A stretch of 64,000 bases of DNA, taken from positions 5,522,824 to 5,586,823 of the forward strand of contig NZ_CP054861.1 in NCBI RefSeq assembly GCF_013459645.1, written 5' to 3'. Position 1 is the first letter of the stretch. Each line of letters starts with the position of its first letter. The notes beneath the pieces are model-generated. The model did no database searches and had not been told where the DNA came from. It saw nothing but the letters and a program-made list of their open reading frames with translations. The stretch comes from Martelella sp. NC20. GTDB taxonomy: Bacteria; Pseudomonadota; Alphaproteobacteria; Rhizobiales; Rhizobiaceae. A program made the translations under genes and the position numbers. This document shows, piece after piece, positions 43,390 through 52,259 of the stretch.

Positions 43390-45165
43390 TCAGATGTCGT
43401 GTGACTGCAGCCACATTTCCAGAAGCGCGACCTGCCACAGTTCCGAACCGCGCAGCGGCGTGATGTGGCCGATCGGATCGAGGAACAGGTCATCGAGATA
43501 GCTCTTCCTGAACAGCCCGCGCTCGCTGGAAACCTGGCTGGTCAGGACGTCGCGCACCATGTCCAGATATTCGCCCGAGATATATTTGAGCTGGGGCACG
43601 GGGAAATAACCCTTCTTGCGGTCGATCACCTCGTGGGGAACCACCAGCCTTGCGGCGTCCTTCAGCACGCCCTTGCCGCCGTCATTGAGCTTGAACTCCG
43701 GCGGGATCGAGGCCGCAAGCTCGGCAAGCTCATGGTCGAGGAACGGCACGCGCGCCTCCAGTCCCCAGGCCATCGTCATATTGTCCACCCGCTTGACCGG
43801 GTCGTCAACCAGCATGACCTGGCTGTCGAGGCGCAGCGCCCGGTCGACCGGGCCTTCGGCGCCGGCGGCCATCAGATGGCTTTCGACGAAGGCGCGGCTG
43901 ACATCCTCCTCGGCCAGCCATTCGGGCGAAAGGTGGCGCGACAGCTTGGCACGGTCGCGGTCGAAGAAGCCCCTGGCATAGTCGCCCACGACATCGTTGG
44001 AATTTTCGAGCGGCGGATACCAGTGATAGCCGGCGAAGATCTCGTCCGCGCCCTGGCCGGACTGGACCACCTTGATATGTTTGGAGACCTCGCGCGACAG
44101 CAGGAAGAAACCGATATTGTCGTAGGAGACCATCGGCTCCGACATCGCGTGGATCGTGTCGGGCAGCGCGCTCATCAGTTCCGAGGACGGCACGAAGATC
44201 TTGTGATGATCGGTCCCGAAACGCTCCGCGATCAGGTCGGAATAGGAGAACTCGTCGCCCTTTTCGCCATTGGCTTCCTCGAAGCCGATCGAAAAGGTCA
44301 TCAGGTCCTTCTGCCCCTCTTCGGCGAGCAGGCCGGTGATGATCGAGGAATCGACGCCGCCCGACAACAATACGCCGACCGGAACGTCTGACACCATGCG
44401 GCGCTTGACGGCGGTGCGCAGCGCGTCCAGCACCCGGTCGCGCCATTCCTCACGCGTGAGCTTGGCGGTGGCGGCGTCGCGCTCGTGTTTCGGCGACCAG
44501 TAACGGATATCCTCGAACGAGCCGTCCGGCTCGAAGCAGCGGGTGGTGGCCGGCGGCAGCTTGCGCACGCCCTTGACGATGGTATGCGGCGGCGGAACCA
44601 CGGCGTGGAACGACATGTAGTGATGCAGCGCCACCGGATCGACAGTCTTGTCGATGCCGCCACCCTTCAGAAGCGCCGGCAACGTCGAGGCAAAGCGGAT
44701 ATTGCGGCCGCTCATGGCGTAATAGAATGGCTTGATGCCGAAACGGTCACGGGCGATCATCGCCTTGCCGCTGTCGCGCTCGACAATGGCGAAGGCGAAC
44801 ATGCCGTGGAACCGCTTCACGCAATCGCGGCCCCAGGCATGATAGGCTTTCATGATGACCTCGGTGTCGCCGGTGGAGAAGAACCGGTAGCCCTTGTCCT
44901 CCAGCTCGCGCCTGAGCTCCGGGTAATTGTAGATGCAGCCGTTGAACACGATGGTGAGACCGAGCTCGGGATCGGTCATCGGCTGGGCGGCCTTTTCGGA
45001 AAGGTCGATGATCTTCAGACGCCGGTGACCGAAGGCGAAGCGCCCCTGTGCGAATATCCCGCTGCCGTCCGGCCCGCGCGGCGCAAGCGCTGCGGTAATA
45101 CGGGCCACGGCTTCGGAATCTGCTAGTGTTCCATCGAATCTGATCTCTCCGGCAATACCACACAT
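43390..45165 (-). CDS. asnO: N-acetylglutaminylglutamine amidotransferase (AsnO)
   Basis: 591 residues. The ATG at 45165 gives MCGIAGE, putting the class-II glutaminase nucleophile at Cys2; the extension upstream is not used. Glutaminase elements: RGPDGSG (30-36) and FNGCIYNYPELR (74-85); asparagine-synthetase ATP loop LLSGGVDSSI (266-275). It amidates the terminal carboxylate of N-acetylglutaminylglutamine. First gene of the NAGGN operon; divergent from a MarR gene across a large inverted repeat. Confidence 0.94.
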   Translation of the reverse strand: MCGIAGEIRFDGTLADSEAVARITAALAPRGPDGSGIFAQGRFAFGHRRLKIIDLSEKAAQPMTDPELGLTIVFNGCIYNYPELRRELEDKGYRFFSTGDTEVIMKAYHAWGRDCVKRFHGMFAFAIVERDSGKAMIARDRFGIKPFYYAMSGRNIRFASTLPALLKGGGIDKTVDPVALHHYMSFHAVVPPPHTIVKGVRKLPPATTRCFEPDGSFEDIRYWSPKHERDAATAKLTREEWRDRVLDALRTAVKRRMVSDVPVGVLLSGGVDSSIITGLLAEEGQKDLMTFSIGFEEANGEKGDEFSYSDLIAERFGTDHHKIFVPSSELMSALPDTIHAMSEPMVSYDNIGFFLLSREVSKHIKVVQSGQGADEIFAGYHWYPPLENSNDVVGDYARGFFDRDRAKLSRHLSPEWLAEEDVSRAFVESHLMAAGAEGPVDRALRLDSQVMLVDDPVKRVDNMTMAWGLEARVPFLDHELAELAASIPPEFKLNDGGKGVLKDAARLVVPHEVIDRKKGYFPVPQLKYISGEYLDMVRDVLTSQVSSERGLFRKSYLDDLFLDPIGHITPLRGSELWQVALLEMWLQSHDI

Positions 45166-45295
45166 GGTCTGGTCGGTCGCTCCTTTAGAATGGCGGCCCG
45201 ATTCGGCCGGGCGCATAGGTCAAAGCGCCGGCGCGGTCGTCGCGCGGCGCACTGTTTCATCCATCGCGAGCCGGAGCCCGCGCGTTGGGGTTGTG

Positions 45296-45347
45296 TTTAA
45301 TTACAACAGAAATCATTTGAGTTCAAATGATTTCTGTTGTAATTAAA
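45296..45347. promoter_or_regulatory. 52-nt inverted repeat between asnO and marR (candidate operator)
   Basis: Two 25-nt arms (45296-45320 and 45323-45347) are perfectly complementary around a GT centre. The outer part of the left arm reads TTTAATTACAACAGAAAT and the right arm ends in CTGTTGTAATTAAA. It ends seven bases before the MarR start, leaving no Shine-Dalgarno sequence, so a transcript starting inside it would be leaderless or nearly so. MarR-family dimers bind shorter palindromes, so two dimers could bind here. Confidence 0.75.
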
Positions 45348-45354
45348 TGCCCTG

Positions 45355-45837
45355 ATGATGGACAACAACCCCGATATAGCGATCAAAAACGCCGATGCCG
45401 TGATGAAGGCGATCCGCCGCATCGCCCATGCGATCGACATTCGTTCGAAACGGATCGGGCGCGAGACCGGGCTGACCATCCCGCAGATCGTGGTGCTGAA
45501 GGCCGTCAGCGACCAGGGCGCATTGACGACGGCGGCAATTTCGAAACAGGCCGATCTCAGTCCGGCCACCACCGTCACCATTCTCGACAAGCTCGAGGCC
45601 AAGGGATTGATCACCCGCATCCGCTCGACCAGTGACCGGCGCACGGTACAGGCCAAACTGACGGAAACGGGTGCGCGCACGCTTGAGGCAGCGCCGTCGC
45701 TTTTCGCGGATGGCTTTGCCTCCGACTTCGCCACCTTTACCGGCGGCGAGCAGCAAAGCATCGTCGCAGCCTTCAGGATGGTTGCGGATCTGCTTGATCG
45801 CGAAGACGCGGGAAAGCCTGACAGCATGGCGCGCTGA
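45355..45837 (+). CDS. MarR-family transcriptional regulator
   Basis: 160 residues beginning ATG ATG (second Met at 45358 equally likely). The winged helix contains TAAISKQADLSPATTVTILDKLEAKGLITRIRSTSDRRTVQAKLTETG (about 60-106), with the conserved DRR wing. Immediately after a 52-nt inverted repeat, so it probably represses itself and may control the divergent NAGGN operon; the inducer is not known but may be linked to osmotic stress. Confidence 0.9.
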   Translation: MMDNNPDIAIKNADAVMKAIRRIAHAIDIRSKRIGRETGLTIPQIVVLKAVSDQGALTTAAISKQADLSPATTVTILDKLEAKGLITRIRSTSDRRTVQAKLTETGARTLEAAPSLFADGFASDFATFTGGEQQSIVAAFRMVADLLDREDAGKPDSMAR

Positions 45838-45843
45838 TCCCGT

Positions 45844-46110
45844 TCAGTGGTTTCTCAGCGCCCTGATCAAGTCCTGCTTGCTCATCTTCGACCGGCCCTC
45901 GACGCCGATCTCGCGCGCGCGATCATAAAGGTCATCGCGCGTCCACTCCTCGTAGGGGGACGCCTCGCCGCCCTTTTTCGAGGGTTTCATGCGGTCGTTG
46001 GCTTTTGCATTGGCAATGCGCGCGGCCTTTTCCTTGGAGGCTCCGTCGCGCCGCAAAGCCTTGTAGGTATCCTCGTCCTTGACCGAGGCTTCATTTCTCG
46101 CGGCAACCAT
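45844..46110 (-). CDS. DUF7218-type Rho-N/SAP-like small protein
   Basis: 88 residues from the ATG at 46110, so the longer open frame is not needed. A highly charged N-terminus with KALRRDGASKEKAARIANAKAN is followed by a SAP/Rho-N-like helix-turn-helix end: SPYEEWTRDDLYDRAREIGVEGRSKMSKQDLIRALRNH. Family members are small stress-associated proteins, possibly nucleic-acid binding. Convergent with the MarR gene, whose stop is 6 bp away. Confidence 0.75.
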   Translation of the reverse strand: MVAARNEASVKDEDTYKALRRDGASKEKAARIANAKANDRMKPSKKGGEASPYEEWTRDDLYDRAREIGVEGRSKMSKQDLIRALRNH

Positions 46111-46172
46111 GTCATCAATCTCCGATCGAACTTCTGAGGGAACGACGGAGACCGGCTTTTGGTTCCGGGCGA

Positions 46173-46427
46173 CTACCGGTCGGCGCGCGCTTCCGCGCCG
46201 TCGACGATCGCGCGGATCGTGTCGGCGACCCGGTACTGGAAGGCGAAGGCCTCGTCCGGTTCGAAGCCCGGGTCCTCCTCCTGGCCCTTGACCGTCAACA
46301 GCCCGTCGAGGGCGCGGCGGAAGACCGAATAATCCTTGCCCTCCGCAAGGGCCGCGGCAAGCGCGATCAACACCTCCTGATGAGCCGCCATCTGCGCTTC
46401 CAACCGATCCAAACGATGTTCCGACAT
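46173..46427 (-). CDS. Small hypothetical protein
   Basis: 84 residues from the ATG at 46427. Mostly helical; begins SEHRLDRLEAQMAAHQEVLIALAAALAEGKD with heptad-like spacing and ends FAFQYRVADTIRAIVDGAEARADR. No domain recognised. Likely real because the codon use matches neighbours. The next gene downstream on this strand starts 62 bp away. Confidence 0.5.
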   Translation of the reverse strand: MSEHRLDRLEAQMAAHQEVLIALAAALAEGKDYSVFRRALDGLLTVKGQEEDPGFEPDEAFAFQYRVADTIRAIVDGAEARADR

Positions 46428-46564
46428 AGTTTCCTCGCTTTCCCGTGTTGCATAAAAGAGGTACACAGCGCACAGCAAAATGCAATGCCGATCACCGCTT
46501 GCCGGAACCAAGCGCTGCCCGCGGCGTTTGCCAGACATCACATCAATGTTTGCAGGAGCCTTGC

Positions 46565-47170
46565 TTGTCACCCGCCGCCTCGTCCGAACGCGAGTTTCAC
46601 TCGCTGACGGAGATCGTTGAACAAACCATGGAAGAAGCGGGGGACGGCCATATTTCGGTGGACCATCTCATGTCCTCCTTCGGCCATGCCTCGTTCGTGC
46701 CGCTTCTGGTCCTGCCGGCGCTGGTGCTGATCACGCCGCTGAGCGGGGTGCCCGGTCTTTCGACCGTATGCGGTTTGATCATCATGATGATCGCCGCCCA
46801 GCAACTCGTCGGTCACAGCCAGATCTGGCTCCCCCGCTGGATCCGCAACAGGCAGGTAAATAGCGATAAGCTGCATCCCGCCATGCGGAGGCTTCTGCCG
46901 CTGACGCGCCTCATCGACAGGGCCGCACGCGAACGCCTGACCTTCCTGTTCAAACCTCCGTTCCTCTGGCTGCTGCCGCTTTCCTGCGTGATCTTCGGCG
47001 CAATGATGCCGCTGATGGAGTTCATCCCGTTCTCGTCATCCCTCATCGGCGTCGCCGTCACGCTGATCGCATTCTCGATCCTGACCCGCGACGGCATCTT
47101 CGCCCTCTTCGCCCTCGTTCCGTTGGGCGTGGTGATCTGGGGCGTCACGAGCGTCCTGTCGTCGCTCTGA
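46565..47170 (+). CDS. exoD: ExoD-family exopolysaccharide synthesis protein
   Basis: 201 residues if translation begins at the TTG at 46565, which has AGGAG six bases upstream; no ATG is in a better position. The family core is LTEIVEQTMEEAGDGHISVDHLMSSFGHASFVPLLVLPALVLITPLSGVPGLSTVCGL (about 12-69), then three further hydrophobic segments. ExoD affects exopolysaccharide output and alkaline tolerance in Sinorhizobium. The exact start is uncertain. Confidence 0.82.
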   Translation: MSPAASSEREFHSLTEIVEQTMEEAGDGHISVDHLMSSFGHASFVPLLVLPALVLITPLSGVPGLSTVCGLIIMMIAAQQLVGHSQIWLPRWIRNRQVNSDKLHPAMRRLLPLTRLIDRAARERLTFLFKPPFLWLLPLSCVIFGAMMPLMEFIPFSSSLIGVAVTLIAFSILTRDGIFALFALVPLGVVIWGVTSVLSSL

Positions 47171-47275
47171 AGGTCTGGCGTCCGACCCGGAAGATCCGGT
47201 TCCCGTATCCAAGCTTTCCGGGTCATCGCAATCAGGCGACCGACCTTGACGACCCGGAGATCCTCGCCCTAATCC

Positions 47276-48691
47276 ATGACCTCGCTTCTCGCACCGGATC
47301 ACCCGGCTGCAATCGACGGACTGAAAATCAGGGAACAGGTCATCGTGGAGAATACCGCCGGTCGGGTTTCGCGCCCCTTTCAGGTCACGCACCGGCAGGT
47401 TTTCACGATCGCGCTGCCGATGATGATCGCTCATTTCTCGACGCCACTGGTCAGCCTCGCCGCGACCGGCGTGGTCGGTCAGTTGCGCGATCAGGTGCTG
47501 ATCGGCGGCGTGGCGCTTGCCGCAGTGATCTTCGATGTCCTGTTCGTCACCTTCAATTTTCTGCGCGGCGCGACCACGGGCTTTACCGCGCAGGCCGTCG
47601 GCGCCGGCGACCGCCGCCTCGAGCAGCGCATGCTGCTTGGCGGCATCCTGATCGCGCTGGCTGCTGGCCTTCTCATCCTGCTCTTTCATGTGCCGATCGG
47701 CCATCTGGGTCTGGCAGCGCTTGATGCCGACGGCGCGGTCGGCGAGGCGGCATGGACCTATTATGCCTGGCGGGTCTGGTCGGCGCCGTTTGCGCTGTTC
47801 AATTTCGTGGTGTTCGGCTGGGTGATCGGCCGGGGGGAAGCGGTGACGGCGCTGCTACTGCAGGTGGTCCTGAACGCCCTCAACCTGTTTCTGGCTTTCG
47901 CCGGCGTATTGTGGCTCGGTTTGGGGCTTGCCGGAGCCGGGGCCGCAAGCCTGATCGCGGAGGGGCTGACGGCCGCGATCGGCGCGATCCTCATCCTACA
48001 GCGCACCGACCGGCAGCTTTGGGAGTGGCCCGATCTTTCCACCGTCAAGCGCATGTTCTCGGTCAATCGCGACATGATGATCCGCTCGTTCGCCCTTCTG
48101 ATCGGCCTATCCTTCTTCACCCGCCAGTCGGGCGTGCTGGGCACCGAAATCCTGGCCGCCAATACCGTGCTGCTGCGCTATTACTTCCTCGGCGTTGCCT
48201 TTCTCGATGGCTTTGCGACCGCCGCTGAACAGCTCGCGGGGCGAGCGGTCGGCGCGTTCTACCGCCCGGCCTTCGATCGCGTCATCAAGCTCACCACGCT
48301 CTGGGGCATTGTGATGGCGCTGCTGGTGTCGGCAGCCTTCTTCCTGACCGGCCCCGCCGTGGTGGCCCTGATCGCGCCGATCCCCGAAACGCAGGCGCTC
48401 GCCAACACCTACCTGCCCTATGCCGCGATCATGCCGCTCATCGGCGTCATCGCGTTCCAGATGGACGGCGTGTTCATCGGCGCCACATGGTCGCGCGAGA
48501 TGCGCACGCTGATGCTGGTGTCGCTGGCGTGCTATTTCGCCGCCTGGGCCGTGCTGCAGCCGCTGTTCGGCAATCACGGCCTCTGGATCGCGATGCTGCT
48601 GTTTCAGGGCGTACGCTCGATCGTCTTCCGGCTGATGCTGCCGAAACTGGCGAACCGGACCTTTTCCGCCTCCGGCGCGCAACGCCTCTGA
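47276..48691 (+). CDS. MATE-family efflux transporter (DinF-like)
   Basis: 471 residues, about twelve predicted membrane helices. The opening TIALPMMIAHFSTPLVSLAATGVVGQLRD matches the first MATE half; a second related half follows around residue 240 (SVNRDMMIRSFALLIGLSFF). It exports drugs or metabolites by H+ or Na+ antiport. The ATG at 47276 has no clear ribosome site; a GTG at 47345 is an alternative that would remove the first 23 residues. Confidence 0.9.
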   Translation: MTSLLAPDHPAAIDGLKIREQVIVENTAGRVSRPFQVTHRQVFTIALPMMIAHFSTPLVSLAATGVVGQLRDQVLIGGVALAAVIFDVLFVTFNFLRGATTGFTAQAVGAGDRRLEQRMLLGGILIALAAGLLILLFHVPIGHLGLAALDADGAVGEAAWTYYAWRVWSAPFALFNFVVFGWVIGRGEAVTALLLQVVLNALNLFLAFAGVLWLGLGLAGAGAASLIAEGLTAAIGAILILQRTDRQLWEWPDLSTVKRMFSVNRDMMIRSFALLIGLSFFTRQSGVLGTEILAANTVLLRYYFLGVAFLDGFATAAEQLAGRAVGAFYRPAFDRVIKLTTLWGIVMALLVSAAFFLTGPAVVALIAPIPETQALANTYLPYAAIMPLIGVIAFQMDGVFIGATWSREMRTLMLVSLACYFAAWAVLQPLFGNHGLWIAMLLFQGVRSIVFRLMLPKLANRTFSASGAQRL

Positions 48692-48715
48692 CCCATCCGG
48701 GAGCGCTGAAGCCCT

Positions 48716-49699
48716 TCAGCCCCAGACCGTGCCGAACAGCCGCATCCAGTTGCCGCCGAGGATCTTTTCGATGCGGGCTTGCGACCAGCCCCGGCGCTGC
48801 ATTTCCGCGGTCAGGTTCGGGAATTCGTCATTGCGGCGGATTCCTTCCGGCTTGGTAATCTTCGCCGAGCCGAATTCGGTCAGCGTACGGCCGGTGCCCT
48901 TGTCCTTGTTGGCCCACAACAGCCATGGGCCCGGACGCGGCCGGTTGTGGTTGAAGTCCGTGCCGATCGCGACATGGTCCTCGCCGACCAGATCCAGCGT
49001 GTATTCCATGGCGTCGATCACATCGGCAACCGTCGCGTCGTTGCCCCTGGCAAGGCCGGGCGCAAACAGCGAGGTTCCGATGACGCCGCCCTTTTCGGCG
49101 CAGGCCTTGAACACCTCATCCGGCTTGTTGCGCGGCACATCCTTCAGCCCGCGCGGCAGGCAGTGGGTGATGGCAACCGGCTTTTGCGAACAGGCGATCG
49201 TATCCAGCGACGTCTGGATGCCGACATGGGACAGGTCGATGAGAATGCCGCATCGTCCCATCTCGTCGACCGCCTCGCGCCCGAAACCGGTCAGGCCGCT
49301 GTCCTTTTCCTCAAGATAGCCGGCGCCGAACAGGTTCTGGGTGTTATAGGTCAACTGCATGATGTTGACGCCGAGATCCTTGAAGATGCCGAAATAATCC
49401 AGCCGGTCCTCGACCGGCGAGGTGTTCTGCCAGCCGAAAATGATCCCGACCTTGCCTTCCGCCTTGGCGCGGCGGATATCGTCCAGCGTCCTGACCGGCA
49501 TGGCGATATCGGCGTTTTCGGCAAGCTTCTGCTTCCACATGATCACATAGTCGATGCCGCCGCGGAAATTCTCCCACAGGACGGAGGAAGCGCTGATCGC
49601 AGTCACGCCGCCGCTCCGGGCTTCCAGCAGGATGTCGCGATTGAAATCGGAGCATTGCAGCGCGTCGATGACGATCGAGGAGGAATGGAGTTCGTTCAT
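48716..49699 (-). CDS. M19-family (membrane dipeptidase-like) protein, atypical metal site
   Basis: 327 residues from the ATG at 49699. The M19 barrel is clear: ILIDLSHVGIQTSLD (about 154-168), AITHCLPRGLKDVPRNKPDE (about 175-194), GTDFNHNRPRP (about 255-265) and the terminal ILGGNWMRLF. The usual N-terminal HxD zinc pair is not there: the strand reads IVIDALQCSDFN. It may act on something other than dipeptides. Follows the flavin monooxygenase gene and is the last gene of that operon. Confidence 0.78.
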   Translation of the reverse strand: MNELHSSSIVIDALQCSDFNRDILLEARSGGVTAISASSVLWENFRGGIDYVIMWKQKLAENADIAMPVRTLDDIRRAKAEGKVGIIFGWQNTSPVEDRLDYFGIFKDLGVNIMQLTYNTQNLFGAGYLEEKDSGLTGFGREAVDEMGRCGILIDLSHVGIQTSLDTIACSQKPVAITHCLPRGLKDVPRNKPDEVFKACAEKGGVIGTSLFAPGLARGNDATVADVIDAMEYTLDLVGEDHVAIGTDFNHNRPRPGPWLLWANKDKGTGRTLTEFGSAKITKPEGIRRNDEFPNLTAEMQRRGWSQARIEKILGGNWMRLFGTVWG

Positions 49700-49716
49700 G
49701 GCAGTTTTCCTAAAAT

Positions 49717-51147
49717 TCAGGCCGTGACGGTGAGGTCGCTCGCAAGCCATTCCTCGCCGGTCATGTCGGGCACATCATAGTCGCGGAAGCGGGCGAGATG
49801 GATTTCGGCGTCTTCCGCCATGAACGAGCGCACAAGGCCGGAGGCAAGCCTACGCGCGCCTTCGCTCGAGGACGGAATGCCGGAGGTCACCTTGCCGTGA
49901 CTGGGCACGGAGGGATAGGCAAAGCAGGTGAGTTTCGAAAGCGCCGGGCAGGCCCCTTCCGTCTTTGCGGTGAAGGCGAAGTCGGGTCCGAGATAGGGAT
50001 GGGCGGCAAGACCGGGATTTTCAGCCGATTTTTCCGGGCCCATGACATCGCCCCATGTGCGGATATGCGGCGCGAAGGTTTGAAGCTCCGGCCGCTCGGC
50101 CAGATCGATGCCGAAGCCGGTGGCGAAAATGGCGACATCGGCCTCAAGCGCGCCTTTGGGCGTGACCACGCGGATGCCGTCCGCGGTTTCCTCAACCGCG
50201 GTGACCGGCGCGCCGACATGGAGAAAGGCGTTGCCGTGGCGGGCGACGCGCTCGACCGAGTGTTTCGGCGGAGGAACGGGAAAACGGTCGCCCTCGTTCA
50301 TGATCTCCCACTTGACCCGGTCGGGAAGGCCGACATAGCCGGACGTCATGCCGCGCGAACCGGTTCCGGTGAACTTGTCGATCACCGGAATGGCGGGGCG
50401 GCGCACCAGCAGGTCGAGCCGCGCGCAGCCTTGCTCCAGCGCGGTCGCGGCATTGTCCATGGCCGAGGCCCCGGCCCCAACCACGATGACGCGCTTGTCC
50501 TTCAGCGTTTTCGTGTCGAAGACATCGGCGGAATGATAGACCTTGCCCTTCGGGATATGGCGCGCGCAAGCCGGAAGGCGCGGCGCGCCCATGGCGTCAA
50601 GCCCGGTGGCGATCACCACCCGGCGGGCGAGCGCCGGCCCATTCGTCGTCGTCAGGCGCAGCAGATTGCCCTCCGGCGCGATCCCCGCGACATCGCAGTC
50701 GTTGACGACATCCGCCCCGGTCACCCGGGCGAACCAGTTCATATAGTCCATCCAAATGGTGCGCGGCGCGAGATCCATGCGGTCCCAGGCCTTCCCGCCC
50801 CATTGCGCCTCGAACCAGGCGCGGAAGGTCAGCGCGGGAATGCCCATGGCGGGGCCGGCGGCGGCCTTGACGGTGCGCAGCGTCTCCATTCGCGCATAGG
50901 TGATCCACGGCCCCTCCCGCCCCTTCGGCGCCCGGTCGAACAGGCGGACATTGGAAATCCCCTCCATCCGCAGGGCAAGGTTGGCGACAAGGCCGCACAA
51001 TCCGGCCCCGATGATCGCCACATCGAGGACCTCGGCGCCATCCGGGCCGCCCGTCGCCGGCATCCATGCCTTGGGAGGCAGGTTCAGCAGTGTGCGCTGC
51101 CGCTCAAGTTCGGCTTCCAGCGCCACAAGGCCAGAGGTTTCCGTCAT
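49717..51147 (-). CDS. Flavin-containing monooxygenase-type FAD/NAD(P) oxidoreductase
   Basis: 476 residues. Two Rossmann sites: DVAIIGAGLCGLVANLALR (about 42-60) for FAD and RVIVVGAGASAMDNAATAL (about 219-237) for NADPH, with the FMO-like KGKVYHSADVFD (about 200-211) between. FMOs oxygenate soft nucleophiles such as sulfur or nitrogen. It lies directly after the LysR gene and before the M19 gene on the minus strand, so it probably acts in the same pathway as the divergent TRAP operon. Confidence 0.82.
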   Translation of the reverse strand: MTETSGLVALEAELERQRTLLNLPPKAWMPATGGPDGAEVLDVAIIGAGLCGLVANLALRMEGISNVRLFDRAPKGREGPWITYARMETLRTVKAAAGPAMGIPALTFRAWFEAQWGGKAWDRMDLAPRTIWMDYMNWFARVTGADVVNDCDVAGIAPEGNLLRLTTTNGPALARRVVIATGLDAMGAPRLPACARHIPKGKVYHSADVFDTKTLKDKRVIVVGAGASAMDNAATALEQGCARLDLLVRRPAIPVIDKFTGTGSRGMTSGYVGLPDRVKWEIMNEGDRFPVPPPKHSVERVARHGNAFLHVGAPVTAVEETADGIRVVTPKGALEADVAIFATGFGIDLAERPELQTFAPHIRTWGDVMGPEKSAENPGLAAHPYLGPDFAFTAKTEGACPALSKLTCFAYPSVPSHGKVTSGIPSSSEGARRLASGLVRSFMAEDAEIHLARFRDYDVPDMTGEEWLASDLTVTA

Positions 51148-51166
51148 TCGGGTTCAGTTCCTTGCG

Positions 51167-52153
51167 TTACACACCGGAGCGTTCCAGCGACCGGACATCC
51201 GAGGGGTCGTGAAACACGCAGTCTGGTATTGTCGTCGAACAGGCAGCCTCGAAACCTGCCACGAAAGAAAGAAGTTCGCTCGGAAGCACCCGACCGGCGG
51301 CGCTGAAAAGGCCCCAGACATAGGGCAGGTCCACGGCAAGCGGCCGGATCGACACGCCCTCGACGGGAATGCCGAACGCCGTGACCGGATCGATGATGGC
51401 GATGCCGAGCCCGGCGCGGGCGGCCATCATCGCGTTGAGCGACGAATTGGTGACGATCTCGGCGGCGGGGACAATGCGATCCCGCTCCAGAGCGCCGTTG
51501 ATCTTGCCGCGGATGCGATAGGCATTGCCGACGGTCAGCAGCCGCGTTACGGCAAGGCTTTCAAGCGGCAGCGGTTCGCTGACATCGAACGGGCCGCCTT
51601 CGGCAATGGCGGCCACCAGCCGGGAGCCGCAGATCACCTTTGCCTCCAGCGTGGCATGTTCGAGCGGCAGGGCGGAGATGCCGAAATCCGCCGTCCGGCT
51701 GGTAAGCGCGCGCGCGACATGCTCGGCATTCATGGTCTCGATATTGACGACGCCGGGCAGGTCGTCGCCCATATGCGCCAAAGTGGGGCTCAACAGCCCG
51801 CCCGCCATGGTCGGCGTTGCGGCGATATCGATCGCCGCGATGCGGCCGTCCCGGATGGCCGCGGCGCGTTCGCGGATCTGGTGCAGGCCCGACATCAGAC
51901 GCTGCACTTCATCGTAGAACTGGAGGCCCCGTTCGGTCGGCGATATGCGCGGCCCGTTGCGATGGAACAGCGGGAAGCCCACCGAATCCTCCAGCTCCCT
52001 GATCTGCCGGGTCACGGCCGGCTGACCGATGCCAAGCTGTCTGGCAGCCGCCGTCATAGAGCCGCAGGCCATGGCGGCCTGGAAGGCTTCCAGCGTCTTC
52101 ACATCAGAAATTTTATCATTCGATATTGACATATTGAACTCATCATTATCCAT
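51167..52153 (-). CDS. LysR-family transcriptional regulator
   Basis: 328 residues. The N-terminal winged helix: DVKTLEAFQAAMACGSMTAAARQLGIGQPAVTRQIRELEDSVGFPLFHRNGPRISPTERG (about 17-77). The C-terminal PBP2-type co-inducer domain spans about 100-300. The start could also be the second Met (52132). It lies between divergent genes and is likely to regulate both the FMO/M19 genes and the TRAP-to-desulfhydrase operon. The AT-rich intergenic stretch includes ATAT-GTG-ATAT at 52154-52164. Confidence 0.9.
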   Translation of the reverse strand: MDNDEFNMSISNDKISDVKTLEAFQAAMACGSMTAAARQLGIGQPAVTRQIRELEDSVGFPLFHRNGPRISPTERGLQFYDEVQRLMSGLHQIRERAAAIRDGRIAAIDIAATPTMAGGLLSPTLAHMGDDLPGVVNIETMNAEHVARALTSRTADFGISALPLEHATLEAKVICGSRLVAAIAEGGPFDVSEPLPLESLAVTRLLTVGNAYRIRGKINGALERDRIVPAAEIVTNSSLNAMMAARAGLGIAIIDPVTAFGIPVEGVSIRPLAVDLPYVWGLFSAAGRVLPSELLSFVAGFEAACSTTIPDCVFHDPSDVRSLERSGV

Positions 52154-52259
52154 ATATGTGATATTGGCAAGTGCAGATTAAGTCATCGATGCGCAACACG
52201 CCGTCAAGCGGCGATGCGCGGCAAACGCAACGACACGATAAAAACAGAGGAATAGCAGC

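Noticed and set aside
41667..43463. 598-codon open frame opposite the NAGGN synthetase
   Set aside because: Shadow of ngg; the real gene has complete GNAT and ATP-grasp motifs.
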